Source of the DNA: Huiozyma naganishii CBS 8797
Taxonomy: Eukaryota; Ascomycota; Saccharomycetes; Saccharomycetales; Saccharomycetaceae
NCBI RefSeq assembly: GCF_000348985.1
Contig: NC_035927.1
Location: forward strand, 372,001-436,000
Direction of reading: 5' to 3'
Length of the DNA: 64,000 nt
The notes under the pieces are model-generated. The model saw only the letters and a list, made by a program, of their open reading frames with translations. It did not search any database and was not told where the DNA came from. Numbering within the stretch: the stretch's first letter is position 1; each line of letters begins with the position of its first letter. Below are positions 37,099 through 46,792 of this stretch, one piece after another. Made by a program: the position numbers and the translations under genes.

Positions 37099-37299
37099 TT
37101 GTGTCACCGACGTCTACACAGACTTCAAACATTGTGGCTCCTCTTCTAAATTATGTGCAAAAAATCACACCCCCATAATAAAATATCAATATATCTCGAT
37201 TATTAATCATCGATGACTTTAGTTATAAAGAATGTACAAGATAGTAAGAGGCTGCTGACAGTTTTGGTATCAGATCTTCAACAACAAAAGAAACACATT

Positions 37300-38298
37300 A
37301 TGACTTCCGAGGTATTGGACCCTGTTGTTGGAGGGGACGAGCGTATTCTCCCACCAGAATATGAGCTGAATGAAGCGGAACCCGAACATTGTCCCGGCCC
37401 GGAATCCGAGATGGCCGGGAAGGCCGATGCATGTGATGGCTGTGCTAATAAGGAGATTTGTGAAAGCTTGCCCAAGGGGCCAGACCCTGATATACCTTTA
37501 ATCACGGATAATCTTAGTGGAATAGATCATAAAATTCTTATATTATCAGGGAAAGGTGGTGTCGGGAAATCTACGTTCACCACCATGCTTAGCTGGGCAC
37601 TATCTGCGGATGAAGATTTGCAAGTGGGTGCAATGGACTTAGATATATGTGGTCCGTCCTTACCTCACATGCTTGGCTGTACCCAGGAAGTTATCCACGA
37701 ATCAAATTCCGGGTGGACACCGGTTTATGTTGCCGATAACCTGGCCACCATGTCTATCCAGTTCATGTTGCCCGAGGACGACTCTGCCATAATTTGGAGA
37801 GGCTCCAAAAAGAACCAGCTAATAAAGAAGTTTTTAAAGGATGTGGAATGGGATCGCCTAGACTATTTGGTGATAGATACTCCTCCTGGAACCTCTGATG
37901 AACATATTTCCATCAACAAGTTCATGCAAGATTCTGGTATTGACGGAGCACTGATTGTCACCACACCACAGGAAGTGGCACTGTTAGACGTACGAAAGGA
38001 GATTGATTTTTGTAGGAAGGCTGGAATAAATATCCTCGGCTTAGTGGAAAACATGAGCGGGTTTGTTTGCCCAAACTGCAAAGGCGAGTCCCAAATTTTC
38101 AAGCCAACAACAGGTGGTGGTAAGGCGCTGTGCGAGGAGATGAATATCAAATTTCTGGGATCAGTACCATTAGATCCACGGATAGGCAAATGCGCGGACT
38201 TTGGTGAAAGTTTCCTAGACAACTACCCAGATAGTCCTGCTTCAATAGCAGTGCTGGACGTAGTAGAGAGCCTAAGGGATGCTGTCGGAGATGTCTAA
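37300..38298 (+). CDS. NBP35: NBP35, cytosolic Fe-S cluster scaffold ATPase
   Basis: Essential P-loop NTPase that with Cfd1 assembles [4Fe-4S] clusters for cytosolic and nuclear proteins. It has 332 residues (S. cerevisiae 328). The N-terminal cluster ligands are C-x13-C-x2-C-x5-C in the segment EHCPGPESEMAG to ACDGCANKEIC. The deviant Walker A is GKGGVGKST. The bridging cluster motif CPNC lies near the C-terminus (GFVCPNCKGES). Start chosen at ATG 37300, matching the family N-terminus. An in-frame ATG at 37213 would add 29 residues (MTLVIKNVQDSKRLL...) of no known role. The AT-rich stretch at 37172-37200 could hold the TATA box. Confidence 0.95.
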   Translation: MTSEVLDPVVGGDERILPPEYELNEAEPEHCPGPESEMAGKADACDGCANKEICESLPKGPDPDIPLITDNLSGIDHKILILSGKGGVGKSTFTTMLSWALSADEDLQVGAMDLDICGPSLPHMLGCTQEVIHESNSGWTPVYVADNLATMSIQFMLPEDDSAIIWRGSKKNQLIKKFLKDVEWDRLDYLVIDTPPGTSDEHISINKFMQDSGIDGALIVTTPQEVALLDVRKEIDFCRKAGINILGLVENMSGFVCPNCKGESQIFKPTTGGGKALCEEMNIKFLGSVPLDPRIGKCADFGESFLDNYPDSPASIAVLDVVESLRDAVGDV

Positions 38299-38474
38299 GA
38301 TAGCGAGGAATAATAATTTGTAATTCTCTATTCTACGGGAGCATGATTGGGAGCCTTCGTTTCATTTTTTTCCAGTGCTGGGAAATCCGATTCTTTCTAA
38401 TATATCGTTATGTTACATGGATGATATGCTTTTATATTATTCAATTTTTAGAACGTACATAATATTATGGGTGA

Positions 38475-41400
38475 CTATTGCCTTTCGATGTTTTTTATGG
38501 TTTTCAAGATAACATCACAACAGGCTGGAATATACCTACAATGTTTGTTATTTTGATACAGCAGTTTCACACCGTTCTTTATGGAGTGGACTTTTTTCAA
38601 GTCTGGCTTTTCTGCAAGAGCGAACTGAACAAATTGCTCGAACACCGAGAGGTCATATTCCCAATTTTCCCTTTCTTCATTTGAAAATCTAGTCAGAACA
38701 TCATTCAGTTTCTCAAGGTTTGTTCTGTCTCCTGTTTGTTGGAATGTTAGAATGAAGTACGGTCCGACGCGGGAGATAATATCCCGTCTAGCCTGGCTGA
38801 AGCAGTTGGCTTGCAACATGTACCCAACAGCAGCAATAAAGTTACCGTCGTATTTCTCCTTCAGAGCCAATGCCTTGAAGACCAAGTGTTCAGGAAGTTT
38901 GAATAGATCTAAGTATTCTCTTTCGTCTATTGTCCATATGGCTGGCAGTTTCCGGTACACAATAGAGTCGATATGGTGTCTTGCACAAAGGTCATCATTC
39001 AGGAAATATGACACATACAGTGCCTCCAGTTCTAGCTGCGAAATTTTAAGCTGATCTATAAATTGCAACGTTATTTTATCGCAGAAGGCATTGGAAAAGG
39101 TCCGTGAGCTACCAAAGTTCAACAGCTGGACCATGTACCACACGAATTGAATATCTGAGATATGATTGTCAACCATATAACTAATCAGTAACTGTTCGAT
39201 GTCATGCTCTTCTCCATATAGGTCCAAAACACAGTAGATTAGATTCTTCTCTTCGACCACGAGGCTCGAAATACTTTGCTTGACGAGTTCCTCAAGTGAC
39301 AGTTCATCGATTGTCCCATAAAAAATGTGCAATGCAACGACAGAGAGCCAGCCATATTCTTCAGACAGTTTTTCAATCTCAACTTTATCTTCAAATAAGG
39401 TCCCGCTCAAAAGCTGATAAATACGAATGATATCCGAATCGATAAAATGTCCACTTGCTTCCCATACAGCCAATTGTTCACCGGCCAATTCACGAACACG
39501 AGGGTTGTTAGAGTCTAAGTATGTCAACAAAATAGACAAATGCCCATTTTGGCTTTCAAGCGCTGTTCTAGATGCAGAAATGACATCATTCATTATCAGG
39601 TGAGTAAATATCATTTGAGCCGGAAATGCATTGTGATTGTTACTTGTATCAAATGTTGGTTTGATTTGCTCCACTAACCACTGGCATAGTTTTTCATATC
39701 TATATCTTTTCAAAAGTGGCTTGGCAGAACTGGAATTGGAAACTTCAAAAGGGAATGAGATCGGATCAAACAAAATGGAGCAGAGTTGCCATATTTTATA
39801 CATTTTATTGTTTTTGCCTGCATGCTCCAACAAGTTCTTAAATTCCAGTGAAAATTTCGCTATGCTTGGGTAACCGTTGTCAGATCGTAAAGTTATCTCT
39901 GAAAGTTTAAGTTGGTCTGGATTGATGCTGGTTTGCAACACACTTTGTTTGCTGGATAAGCCAAGCAACTCACAAACTGCAGTGCCCGAGTTTGTACGTA
40001 TGTCCTTTAGTAAAACAAAATTATTGTCGAGAACTTTGGCAAACTTGCTACTAGTACTCAACCTCAACTCGCTTGTAATTTTTTTGTCTGTTTCAAGCTC
40101 TTTGTTATACTCTAAAAGCATGTCACTCACCTGACCATAACCGATCGCCTTTGGGTTTGACATCATTTTTCCAAATATCGTTTTTGAAGAGGACCCTGCA
40201 AGTGTGAGCTGTTCAACCCAATCACGGGATGTTGCCAACATTGGATCTGCTTGTAGACCCTCAAAATCATGTTCAGTCACGTCCGGTTCATATTCTTTCT
40301 CATCTATCATGTAGTCGTCATCGAATTCTGGGTGTATCATGAGCTGCGAGTTGTCTGGAACGTCACGCTTCTCTAGCATACTGGGATCGAAAGATTGTTT
40401 ACCACTGAAATGATTTTCATTTGTCACAGTTTGGTTAGACTGAGCCAAGTTTCTCTGTGTTCGGTCAGTACCAAGTTTTGAATTTTGTTCCTTTTTTAAC
40501 ATTTCAACAACCGCTTCATCACTTACTTCTACGTCCTCTTCGTTCACCAATCCCCATATACTGAAATGTTTAACTTTGAAAGTCCATACACCACCAAAGG
40601 GATTGTAAGAAATAAACTCCATATCGCTCATATTTCCAAGTCTTTTTATTAAGAGATGCACTTCGTTAGTTTTAGAGGGGTCGGTGATTGGGGTTTTTGT
40701 TTTCTTGTCAACTGGATAAACATTTTCAAGGGTGATTGTGGCAGAAACATTCAAACCATAACCAATGGGTGGTTTGCGGTTGCTATCAGGATAAACTTCA
40801 ACCGTTTTTGTTTGCCGAAAAATTACAGTCTTGCCAAACAACTCATCTGCAAAATTAGGTGCAAAGTCAGTTAAGTTGACATCTGTGTTGAAAGTGATGC
40901 TACCGTAGCCCTTTCTGCCAATGACAAAATTTGGAACTGCGCATAACTGCGAGACTGTCAGATCTTTCAAGATTGCAACAGAGGGCGAACACCAATAATC
41001 AGTGCTCAATTCACTCGATTTTTGACCAACAACATTAATATCTGCTCCAATGTCTGGAGAATTACTTTCTTTAGGTAAATGTTCACTTGGACCTTGGTTT
41101 TTGTGAGGAACGTCGTTGTTATCATTGTCTGAGTTATTATTCGTATTATTTGTTACTTCGCGATCCTCATTTTTTTCATCCAAATCAAAAGAGTCGTGGT
41201 GGTCCTGAGTAACCACAGCATTTCCAGAGAAAAGCTTTATTTTCTTAGCAGCACTCCTGTTTGGATCTATTTTTAGTCTCCGCAGTTGAGTGATACCCTC
41301 TCTATCAGAGGTCAGTAAACCAGACTTATTCATCGAGAAATCCTTTCTAGCAGACAATAAGTCAGAATCGCGAGAATAATCGTTCCCTGACCACGATTTA

Positions 41401-42443
41401 CCGTAGCTTTGAGAAAAGATACCTCTGGTGGCCGAATGCTTATCGGAAGAATTCAACCTTGAGCTCAATTTATTGAACAAGTTTGAATGAGGCATATTGA
41501 CCGTCGGCTTCGGGATGCTATTACTTGAAGACATCCAAGACGATCTTCTATACCCTGTGTTAGCGGTATTATCAAAGTCAGAACGGTTCTGACGTTTTTG
41601 AGAAACTTCCCCATTCAATGAAGAGGTAATTGATGCTGGTATACTTGCACTTGAAAACGGCACATTATTTGTAGGTCCACTGTTCACGTTGATACCATAA
41701 GGGTTAGTTTCCGCTTTAACTGCAGCTGAGTTTCCTAATAACGGATTTCCTACGTTGGAAGAGTTGGTACCGAATGGTCTATTCACTGCATTTGTAGGGT
41801 TACCACCAAACAGTCCTCCAGACCCCCCTAATGCGCCGGTATTGGCACTATTCCCAAATAATCCACCTGTGGCTGGTTTAGGACCTCCAGATAACCCAGT
41901 CCCTTGATTGTTTGTGTTAGAGTTTCCAAACAATGAAGGCCCAGTACTTTTAGGCGTATTAGTTTGTAAGGTAGTGGGTCCACCAGTTTTGTTACCAAAG
42001 AGCCCGCCAGTTGTGGAAAAGTTGGTGGAATTATTTCCAAATAGACCATTTGTTTGGTTATTTGTTTGCTGCTGCTGGTTGCTGTTGCCAAACAGCCCTG
42101 TACCACTCTGGTTTGTTTGTTGCTGCTGGTTACCGTTACCAAATAGCCCTGTACCACTCTGGTTTGTTTGTTGCTGCTGGCTGCTGTTGCCAAACAGTCC
42201 AGTACCAGTTTGGTTTGCCGGTGGATTTCTATTGAACAAAGTAGTAGAGGGACTCGGCGTAGAGTTGGCCATTGTACCAGACAGATTACCATTTGGTGCC
42301 CCAAACATTCCACCGGACACAGTAGGTTTTTGCATGAACTGTGCATTGGAGCCAGCAGCAGTGTTAGGGCCTGGTGTCGACGTCGGTGTGGAGGTATTTA
42401 CGTTCCCGAAAAGAGAGGAGCCATTGGAATTCCTGTTGAACAT
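38475..42443 (-). CDS. NUP145: NUP145, self-cleaving nucleoporin precursor
   Basis: Gives Nup145N (GLFG nucleoporin) and Nup145C (Y-complex scaffold) by autoproteolysis, like human NUP98-NUP96. It has 1322 residues (S. cerevisiae 1317). The N-terminal third has many GLFG repeats with Gln/Asn/Thr-rich spacers, including a nearly exact 17-residue tandem repeat. The autoproteolytic domain ends in KHFS, with cleavage expected between F627 and S628. The C-terminal half is the alpha-helical Nup96-type scaffold. Start ATG at 42443 (MFNRNSNGSSLFGN). The 18 upstream in-frame codons lack an ATG at their head. Position and strand match YGL092W. Confidence 0.95.
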   Translation of the reverse strand: MFNRNSNGSSLFGNVNTSTPTSTPGPNTAAGSNAQFMQKPTVSGGMFGAPNGNLSGTMANSTPSPSTTLFNRNPPANQTGTGLFGNSSQQQQTNQSGTGLFGNGNQQQQTNQSGTGLFGNSNQQQQTNNQTNGLFGNNSTNFSTTGGLFGNKTGGPTTLQTNTPKSTGPSLFGNSNTNNQGTGLSGGPKPATGGLFGNSANTGALGGSGGLFGGNPTNAVNRPFGTNSSNVGNPLLGNSAAVKAETNPYGINVNSGPTNNVPFSSASIPASITSSLNGEVSQKRQNRSDFDNTANTGYRRSSWMSSSNSIPKPTVNMPHSNLFNKLSSRLNSSDKHSATRGIFSQSYGKSWSGNDYSRDSDLLSARKDFSMNKSGLLTSDREGITQLRRLKIDPNRSAAKKIKLFSGNAVVTQDHHDSFDLDEKNEDREVTNNTNNNSDNDNNDVPHKNQGPSEHLPKESNSPDIGADINVVGQKSSELSTDYWCSPSVAILKDLTVSQLCAVPNFVIGRKGYGSITFNTDVNLTDFAPNFADELFGKTVIFRQTKTVEVYPDSNRKPPIGYGLNVSATITLENVYPVDKKTKTPITDPSKTNEVHLLIKRLGNMSDMEFISYNPFGGVWTFKVKHFSIWGLVNEEDVEVSDEAVVEMLKKEQNSKLGTDRTQRNLAQSNQTVTNENHFSGKQSFDPSMLEKRDVPDNSQLMIHPEFDDDYMIDEKEYEPDVTEHDFEGLQADPMLATSRDWVEQLTLAGSSSKTIFGKMMSNPKAIGYGQVSDMLLEYNKELETDKKITSELRLSTSSKFAKVLDNNFVLLKDIRTNSGTAVCELLGLSSKQSVLQTSINPDQLKLSEITLRSDNGYPSIAKFSLEFKNLLEHAGKNNKMYKIWQLCSILFDPISFPFEVSNSSSAKPLLKRYRYEKLCQWLVEQIKPTFDTSNNHNAFPAQMIFTHLIMNDVISASRTALESQNGHLSILLTYLDSNNPRVRELAGEQLAVWEASGHFIDSDIIRIYQLLSGTLFEDKVEIEKLSEEYGWLSVVALHIFYGTIDELSLEELVKQSISSLVVEEKNLIYCVLDLYGEEHDIEQLLISYMVDNHISDIQFVWYMVQLLNFGSSRTFSNAFCDKITLQFIDQLKISQLELEALYVSYFLNDDLCARHHIDSIVYRKLPAIWTIDEREYLDLFKLPEHLVFKALALKEKYDGNFIAAVGYMLQANCFSQARRDIISRVGPYFILTFQQTGDRTNLEKLNDVLTRFSNEERENWEYDLSVFEQFVQFALAEKPDLKKVHSIKNGVKLLYQNNKHCRYIPACCDVILKTIKNIERQ
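42060..42216 (-). repeat. 51-bp coding minisatellite in the NUP145 GLFG region
   Basis: About three tandem copies of a 51-bp unit encoding GTGLFGNSSQQQQTNQS and near-identical versions. The phrase CCCTGTACCACTCTGG recurs exactly 51 bp apart (42096 and 42147). Copy number is likely to vary between strains. Confidence 0.85.
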
Positions 42444-42831
42444 GATATAGCCGTGATCACCGTATATGTAAACGTCTATTCGAAGGCCACCCCACAAATG
42501 TCACACGTACCGCAACAGTACAATTGTGCTTATTTGGCAGAGTTGCAATTGAGTTGATCAATGCCAATGTAAGAACTTGTTTTTTGTTTGGATTTTTTTT
42601 TTTCTATTTCTTCTCAAATTTTTTTTTACCCTGCAAGAAATACGAGGCTCTGCCAGTTTTTGGATACAGTGTCTCAAAGAAGTTGAACAGCTTTACAGGA
42701 TGATGGGTGGGTGTCGGTGTGTAGTAGGAGGTAGCATATTTATCGTGTTATCATACTGCAATGGAATAAATACAAAATAAAAGTCGTATTAATAAATTAC
42801 TTGAAAGAACAAAAATAAAAGATGTAAGTTT
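42444..42831. other. NUP145 upstream / SPC105 downstream region
   Basis: 388 bp without a gene. It holds T-rich tracts (42568-42630) on the side of the NUP145 promoter and an AT-rich segment before the SPC105 stop. Confidence 0.6.
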
Positions 42832-45456
42832 CTATCGAATTTGAACTGTGATATTCTTCTCCATTAGCCATGGCCAAATATTAGCCGTTCTCTCACAGAT
42901 CCGACCGGCTGCACCCTGTGCAGTCAGGTTATTGTTATTAGACTTTGCCGATATACTTATACCAAGTTTATCATCACACCCGTGCCGTATCATTCTCAAA
43001 AACTGAGAGAAAGAGAGAATGTAAACGATCTTGGAATTAGCCTCCAGATCGAAGTCTTTCAATTCTATTGTTGTCTCCGTGTCAGGATTATTCTCTTCAG
43101 AAACATTACAGTGGGTTATGAACAACAGACTCAACATACGGTACTGCCGTAAAATGTAACCCGTTTTTCTGATTCTCAATAATATGTCCGAGAGAACATC
43201 GCCAACCTTGACATCGCTACTGAACCGACTGAAAACCAGATGTTCCATCAAAAAACGTGAAAACGATCCAAGTACGAGACTATCTTGGTTCAAATCCATG
43301 AGTCGATCACATTTGACATTGGTGTTGAAGGTGAACTCAATCCCAGGTATGGTGTCGAAGCGCGCTATCAAAGTTGTTTGATCTACTCCAATCAGGTGTA
43401 TCCCAGTAACCATCTTAACAAAATCAAGCTTATTTTGTAACTGTTTTATTTTTTCCTCACCCTTGTCGACTGATTGTTCACGGGTTATCTTTTCTAATTC
43501 TACCAGCTTCTCTTTGCTTTCTTTTAATCGGGTCTTCAGCTCCTCATTCTCCTTTATCAAAACAGGAAGTTTTTCAACAGTCAGTTTTTGCACCGCCAAG
43601 TAACGTTTCATTGATTCCAGCTTAACCTTTCTCTTCAAGGAATCCGTATTGCTTGCATGAATCTCAGGAGGGTCCTTCAACAGCAAAATATCCTGTTTAA
43701 TCCAGTCTTTGATTCTTTCTGTTTTTTGGGCAATATCCCTGCATGTCGATAGTTTAGAACTTATCGTTTGAACTTTTTGATCTAACGCTGCCACATTTTC
43801 CTTCAAGACTTCCTTAATTCGTTCCAGCTGAGATATCTGCCATTTACACCAGTTTTTTTTGGCCACCAATGTCGAGTAGCCTTTCAATATCTGCAATTGT
43901 TGGTTCATGGCTTCTTGTATATCTGTCGAAGACTCGTAGTACTCTTTCAAAAGCAGAGGAGGGGAAGATGATGATTTAATTTGTTCTTGTAAGTTCATGA
44001 AATCAAGGTTGGATTGGTTGTTCCTTCGTAGTAACTCCAGCGCAATGAAATTTTTCAATTGCAATACCGGTAGTTCATATTGGAGTGTAGCGTACACTTT
44101 TTCTACGGCGGGTTCTGGCCCTTTCAATGGCTTTGTATATGAAAAGGTTATCTTTTTTGGATTCTTTTGCAATAGTGAGATTTTTGGTAAGAAGCCGTCT
44201 CCAATACCCTCGATAAACTCTCTAAGTGAATACGATGGACTTAGTGATTTCTGCTGAATTTCTAATGATCGTATGGGCGACATTTTCTCAGCATTGCTGA
44301 TAGCTTCACTACTGTTTGCATCTTTTGTCAATTTCCTTCTCTTGCCTGGTGGTGTGTGATCCCGTTGGACGCTAGTTAGTTCCATCGTCATATTTTCCTC
44401 AGGTTCCAGTGGCGGCCCCATATTATTAGCTGATTGTTTTTTGGTTTGCTCATTATCAAGTGAGTATTGGTAAGGTTTCTGGATGTTCTCTGTCAAATCC
44501 ATTTCTTCTCCCTGACTTTCTTCAAAGGAGGACTTCTGTGAGAAAGATCCATCTTTCCTTATTTGTGTCAGTTCCATAGCTGCAAGTTCAATCTGATCAT
44601 CGGTGTCTAGCACTTTTTGACCATTATTGTTTGACTCTTCCTGTTGTTGTATTTCGCCATTTCGGTTAATTTGTACTTCAGTGAATTCTCTGTTCTCCAG
44701 TTTTGTATCGCTATGTTGTGTACTCTGGGCTGTCTGAGGTAGGTGCATGTCAGTCAGATCCATTGTAGCATCTTGCTCATTAAAGGTGTCATACTCTTTT
44801 CTATCTACAAATGGTAAAATGATTGGAGATAATTTCTCTTGTCTCTCAGTAAAATCCATACTTTCTCCGACAGGTTGAGACAGTTCATCTGCCCTGAATA
44901 CTTCTGTTAGCTCCATCCTGTTTTCGAGTTGAGAAGTGTGTGAGTTTTGGAATTCTTGTGCGGTTTCCGAACCGAGCTTTGCTTTCACAATGTTTTCAGT
45001 TGGTTGTGTCAAGTCCATGGACATTTCTTCCCCATCATAGTCTTTTCTTTCTATGCTATCGTCTAGACTAGCAGTAGAGTTTTTCTCAACCTTTACTAAG
45101 TTACTGGTAGACTTCTCATCTTTGGGAGTCCGCTTTGCAGTTACTAAATTGAAACTGTGAAGTGTCACATCAGGTGCAAAAGAAACCCTTCTATCAGGTC
45201 TATTCAGCGAGGAAATCATACTGATTTTGGAGGTAGTATTGTTCTCTCGATCAATAGGAAGTGAATCGCTACGATTAATGGGTTGAGTAAACGCCTCGTT
45301 TGAGTCGTTGTTTATTTCCGTAACATGAAAGGAACCAGTCAAATCCATATTTTGGCTGGATGATTGTTTCAGTATACCCCTATACCGTTTTTGAATAGTT
45401 TCATCCTGAATTTGAGTCCCCTGCGGCTGATCACTGATTGACAGTCTCTTAGACAT
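42832..45456 (-). CDS. SPC105: SPC105, kinetochore KNL1-family scaffold
   Basis: Outer kinetochore protein that docks checkpoint proteins and PP1 and joins Kre28, Mis12 and Ndc80 complexes. It has 874 residues (S. cerevisiae 917). Two PP1-binding motifs are near the N-terminus: GILK (27-30) and RVSF (90-93). Eight MELT-type Mps1 phosphosite repeats can be read before residue 350: MDLT (37-40), MDLT, MELT, MDFT, MDLT, MELT, MDLT, MELT. A coiled coil (~500-650) precedes the C-terminal RWD region. Start is the first in-frame ATG, 45456. Position matches YGL093W. Confidence 0.93.
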   Translation of the reverse strand: MSKRLSISDQPQGTQIQDETIQKRYRGILKQSSSQNMDLTGSFHVTEINNDSNEAFTQPINRSDSLPIDRENNTTSKISMISSLNRPDRRVSFAPDVTLHSFNLVTAKRTPKDEKSTSNLVKVEKNSTASLDDSIERKDYDGEEMSMDLTQPTENIVKAKLGSETAQEFQNSHTSQLENRMELTEVFRADELSQPVGESMDFTERQEKLSPIILPFVDRKEYDTFNEQDATMDLTDMHLPQTAQSTQHSDTKLENREFTEVQINRNGEIQQQEESNNNGQKVLDTDDQIELAAMELTQIRKDGSFSQKSSFEESQGEEMDLTENIQKPYQYSLDNEQTKKQSANNMGPPLEPEENMTMELTSVQRDHTPPGKRRKLTKDANSSEAISNAEKMSPIRSLEIQQKSLSPSYSLREFIEGIGDGFLPKISLLQKNPKKITFSYTKPLKGPEPAVEKVYATLQYELPVLQLKNFIALELLRRNNQSNLDFMNLQEQIKSSSSPPLLLKEYYESSTDIQEAMNQQLQILKGYSTLVAKKNWCKWQISQLERIKEVLKENVAALDQKVQTISSKLSTCRDIAQKTERIKDWIKQDILLLKDPPEIHASNTDSLKRKVKLESMKRYLAVQKLTVEKLPVLIKENEELKTRLKESKEKLVELEKITREQSVDKGEEKIKQLQNKLDFVKMVTGIHLIGVDQTTLIARFDTIPGIEFTFNTNVKCDRLMDLNQDSLVLGSFSRFLMEHLVFSRFSSDVKVGDVLSDILLRIRKTGYILRQYRMLSLLFITHCNVSEENNPDTETTIELKDFDLEANSKIVYILSFSQFLRMIRHGCDDKLGISISAKSNNNNLTAQGAAGRICERTANIWPWLMEKNITVQIR

Positions 45457-46792
45457 TGTGTCGGTTTCCCTTGTGTTCAAACTAATGTTGTAGTGAGTCT
45501 CTATGATCCCATAACGCTAAAAATCTTTAAAAAGTAAACAAACAAAAAGAAAGGAACTGAAATGGATATTAAGAAAGTTATAAAACGTTGAGTGAACGAG
45601 GATGAAGCACTGAAAGTGGGATTGGGACTTGTAAGATTTGTGGAACGTATCTGATACTAGGTGCTCAAATTGAACGAGCTCAATTGATCTTTTTGCATAT
45701 CTGGCTGGGGTATATTTATGGGACCATACATCCGGGATGAGAAACTACACGAATTATGAATAAAGAAGTAGAGGAAAAACTCAAGCACGTTTTCAACCTC
45801 GATGATCCTTATTGAGAGAGGAAAATACGCGTATGGGTTATATCCGATCGTACATTGTACTGAAATGACTTTTCTGTGTTGCCTCATGCCAGTTTTGATA
45901 AAAGAATTGTAATCGCCCCTAAAGAGGATATGCTCTACACATCTAATTCCACTGCTTAAGCCAAAATTGGTTGATCCATATGCTTATTATTATCATTTCT
46001 TCAATCGCATAATAATCTACGGTTCTCTTCCTTCGTAATTGATGGCTTTGATAGCGAACATTTTGAAGCTACAACTTTTCAATTCAAAGACATTTACCCT
46101 ATTAACGTTTCAATGACGCGAAACTTGTTTTAGTATTGCAATTCAGAATAGTCCAAGCTTGTGACCTGATTCGAAACCAATTGGTCACCCACTTTGGGAA
46201 TCTAATTGGGATAAGCCAATGCCGCCGACAAGGGAAAAAACAAATATATCCTTACTCATCCCTACACATGTGAGCCGCAAATAAAACGTTGCAAAAAATA
46301 GCAATTACTCTTCATTTAATCTTGACCCGTCGACTTGTAAAATATGGGGCTGCTGCTCAACAGTCTATCACTGCTTTAGAGTCTTCGGCTCCCTCTAATG
46401 TACTACTTATCGTCCGGGTTGTTAAATTTTGGACTTAAAGAAAAACAAATAAAACGAAAATTCGTTAAATGTTACAAGGCGCTGGACATTGGGAATTGCC
46501 AAACAACAGAGACAAGTCCCGAGACAGTTCACGGGGATTACACAGATAGCATTGCATTTTGTAACAATTGTTACAACTATACCATTTTTTTGTTCTCTTT
46601 TTTGTTTCATTGTTGGCTTGCTTTATCGGAATATTGATTTTGCTATACACTGCTGAACAATTGGAATAACGGACCCCTTAGACGTCTTTAGCGTATCGAA
46701 CGAACTGTACCTGTTGGGACTTATCAATTTACTTTGTTTCTCTTATAGAAATCATCACGGAAAAGAAGACTGCATTGCTTTAATGGATTATA
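45457..46792. other. Divergent SPC105-PAN2 upstream region (1.3 kb)
   Basis: No supported gene and no tRNA or C/D snoRNA seen. It holds ACGCGT (MCB-type) at 45827-45832, ACGCGAAA at 46116-46123, and a 6-bp inverted repeat GTGACC/GGTCAC spaced by 16 bases at about 46161-46188. A perfect 18-bp palindrome lies at 46559-46576. The Start-type elements would suit cell-cycle control of SPC105, but this is inference. Confidence 0.5.
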
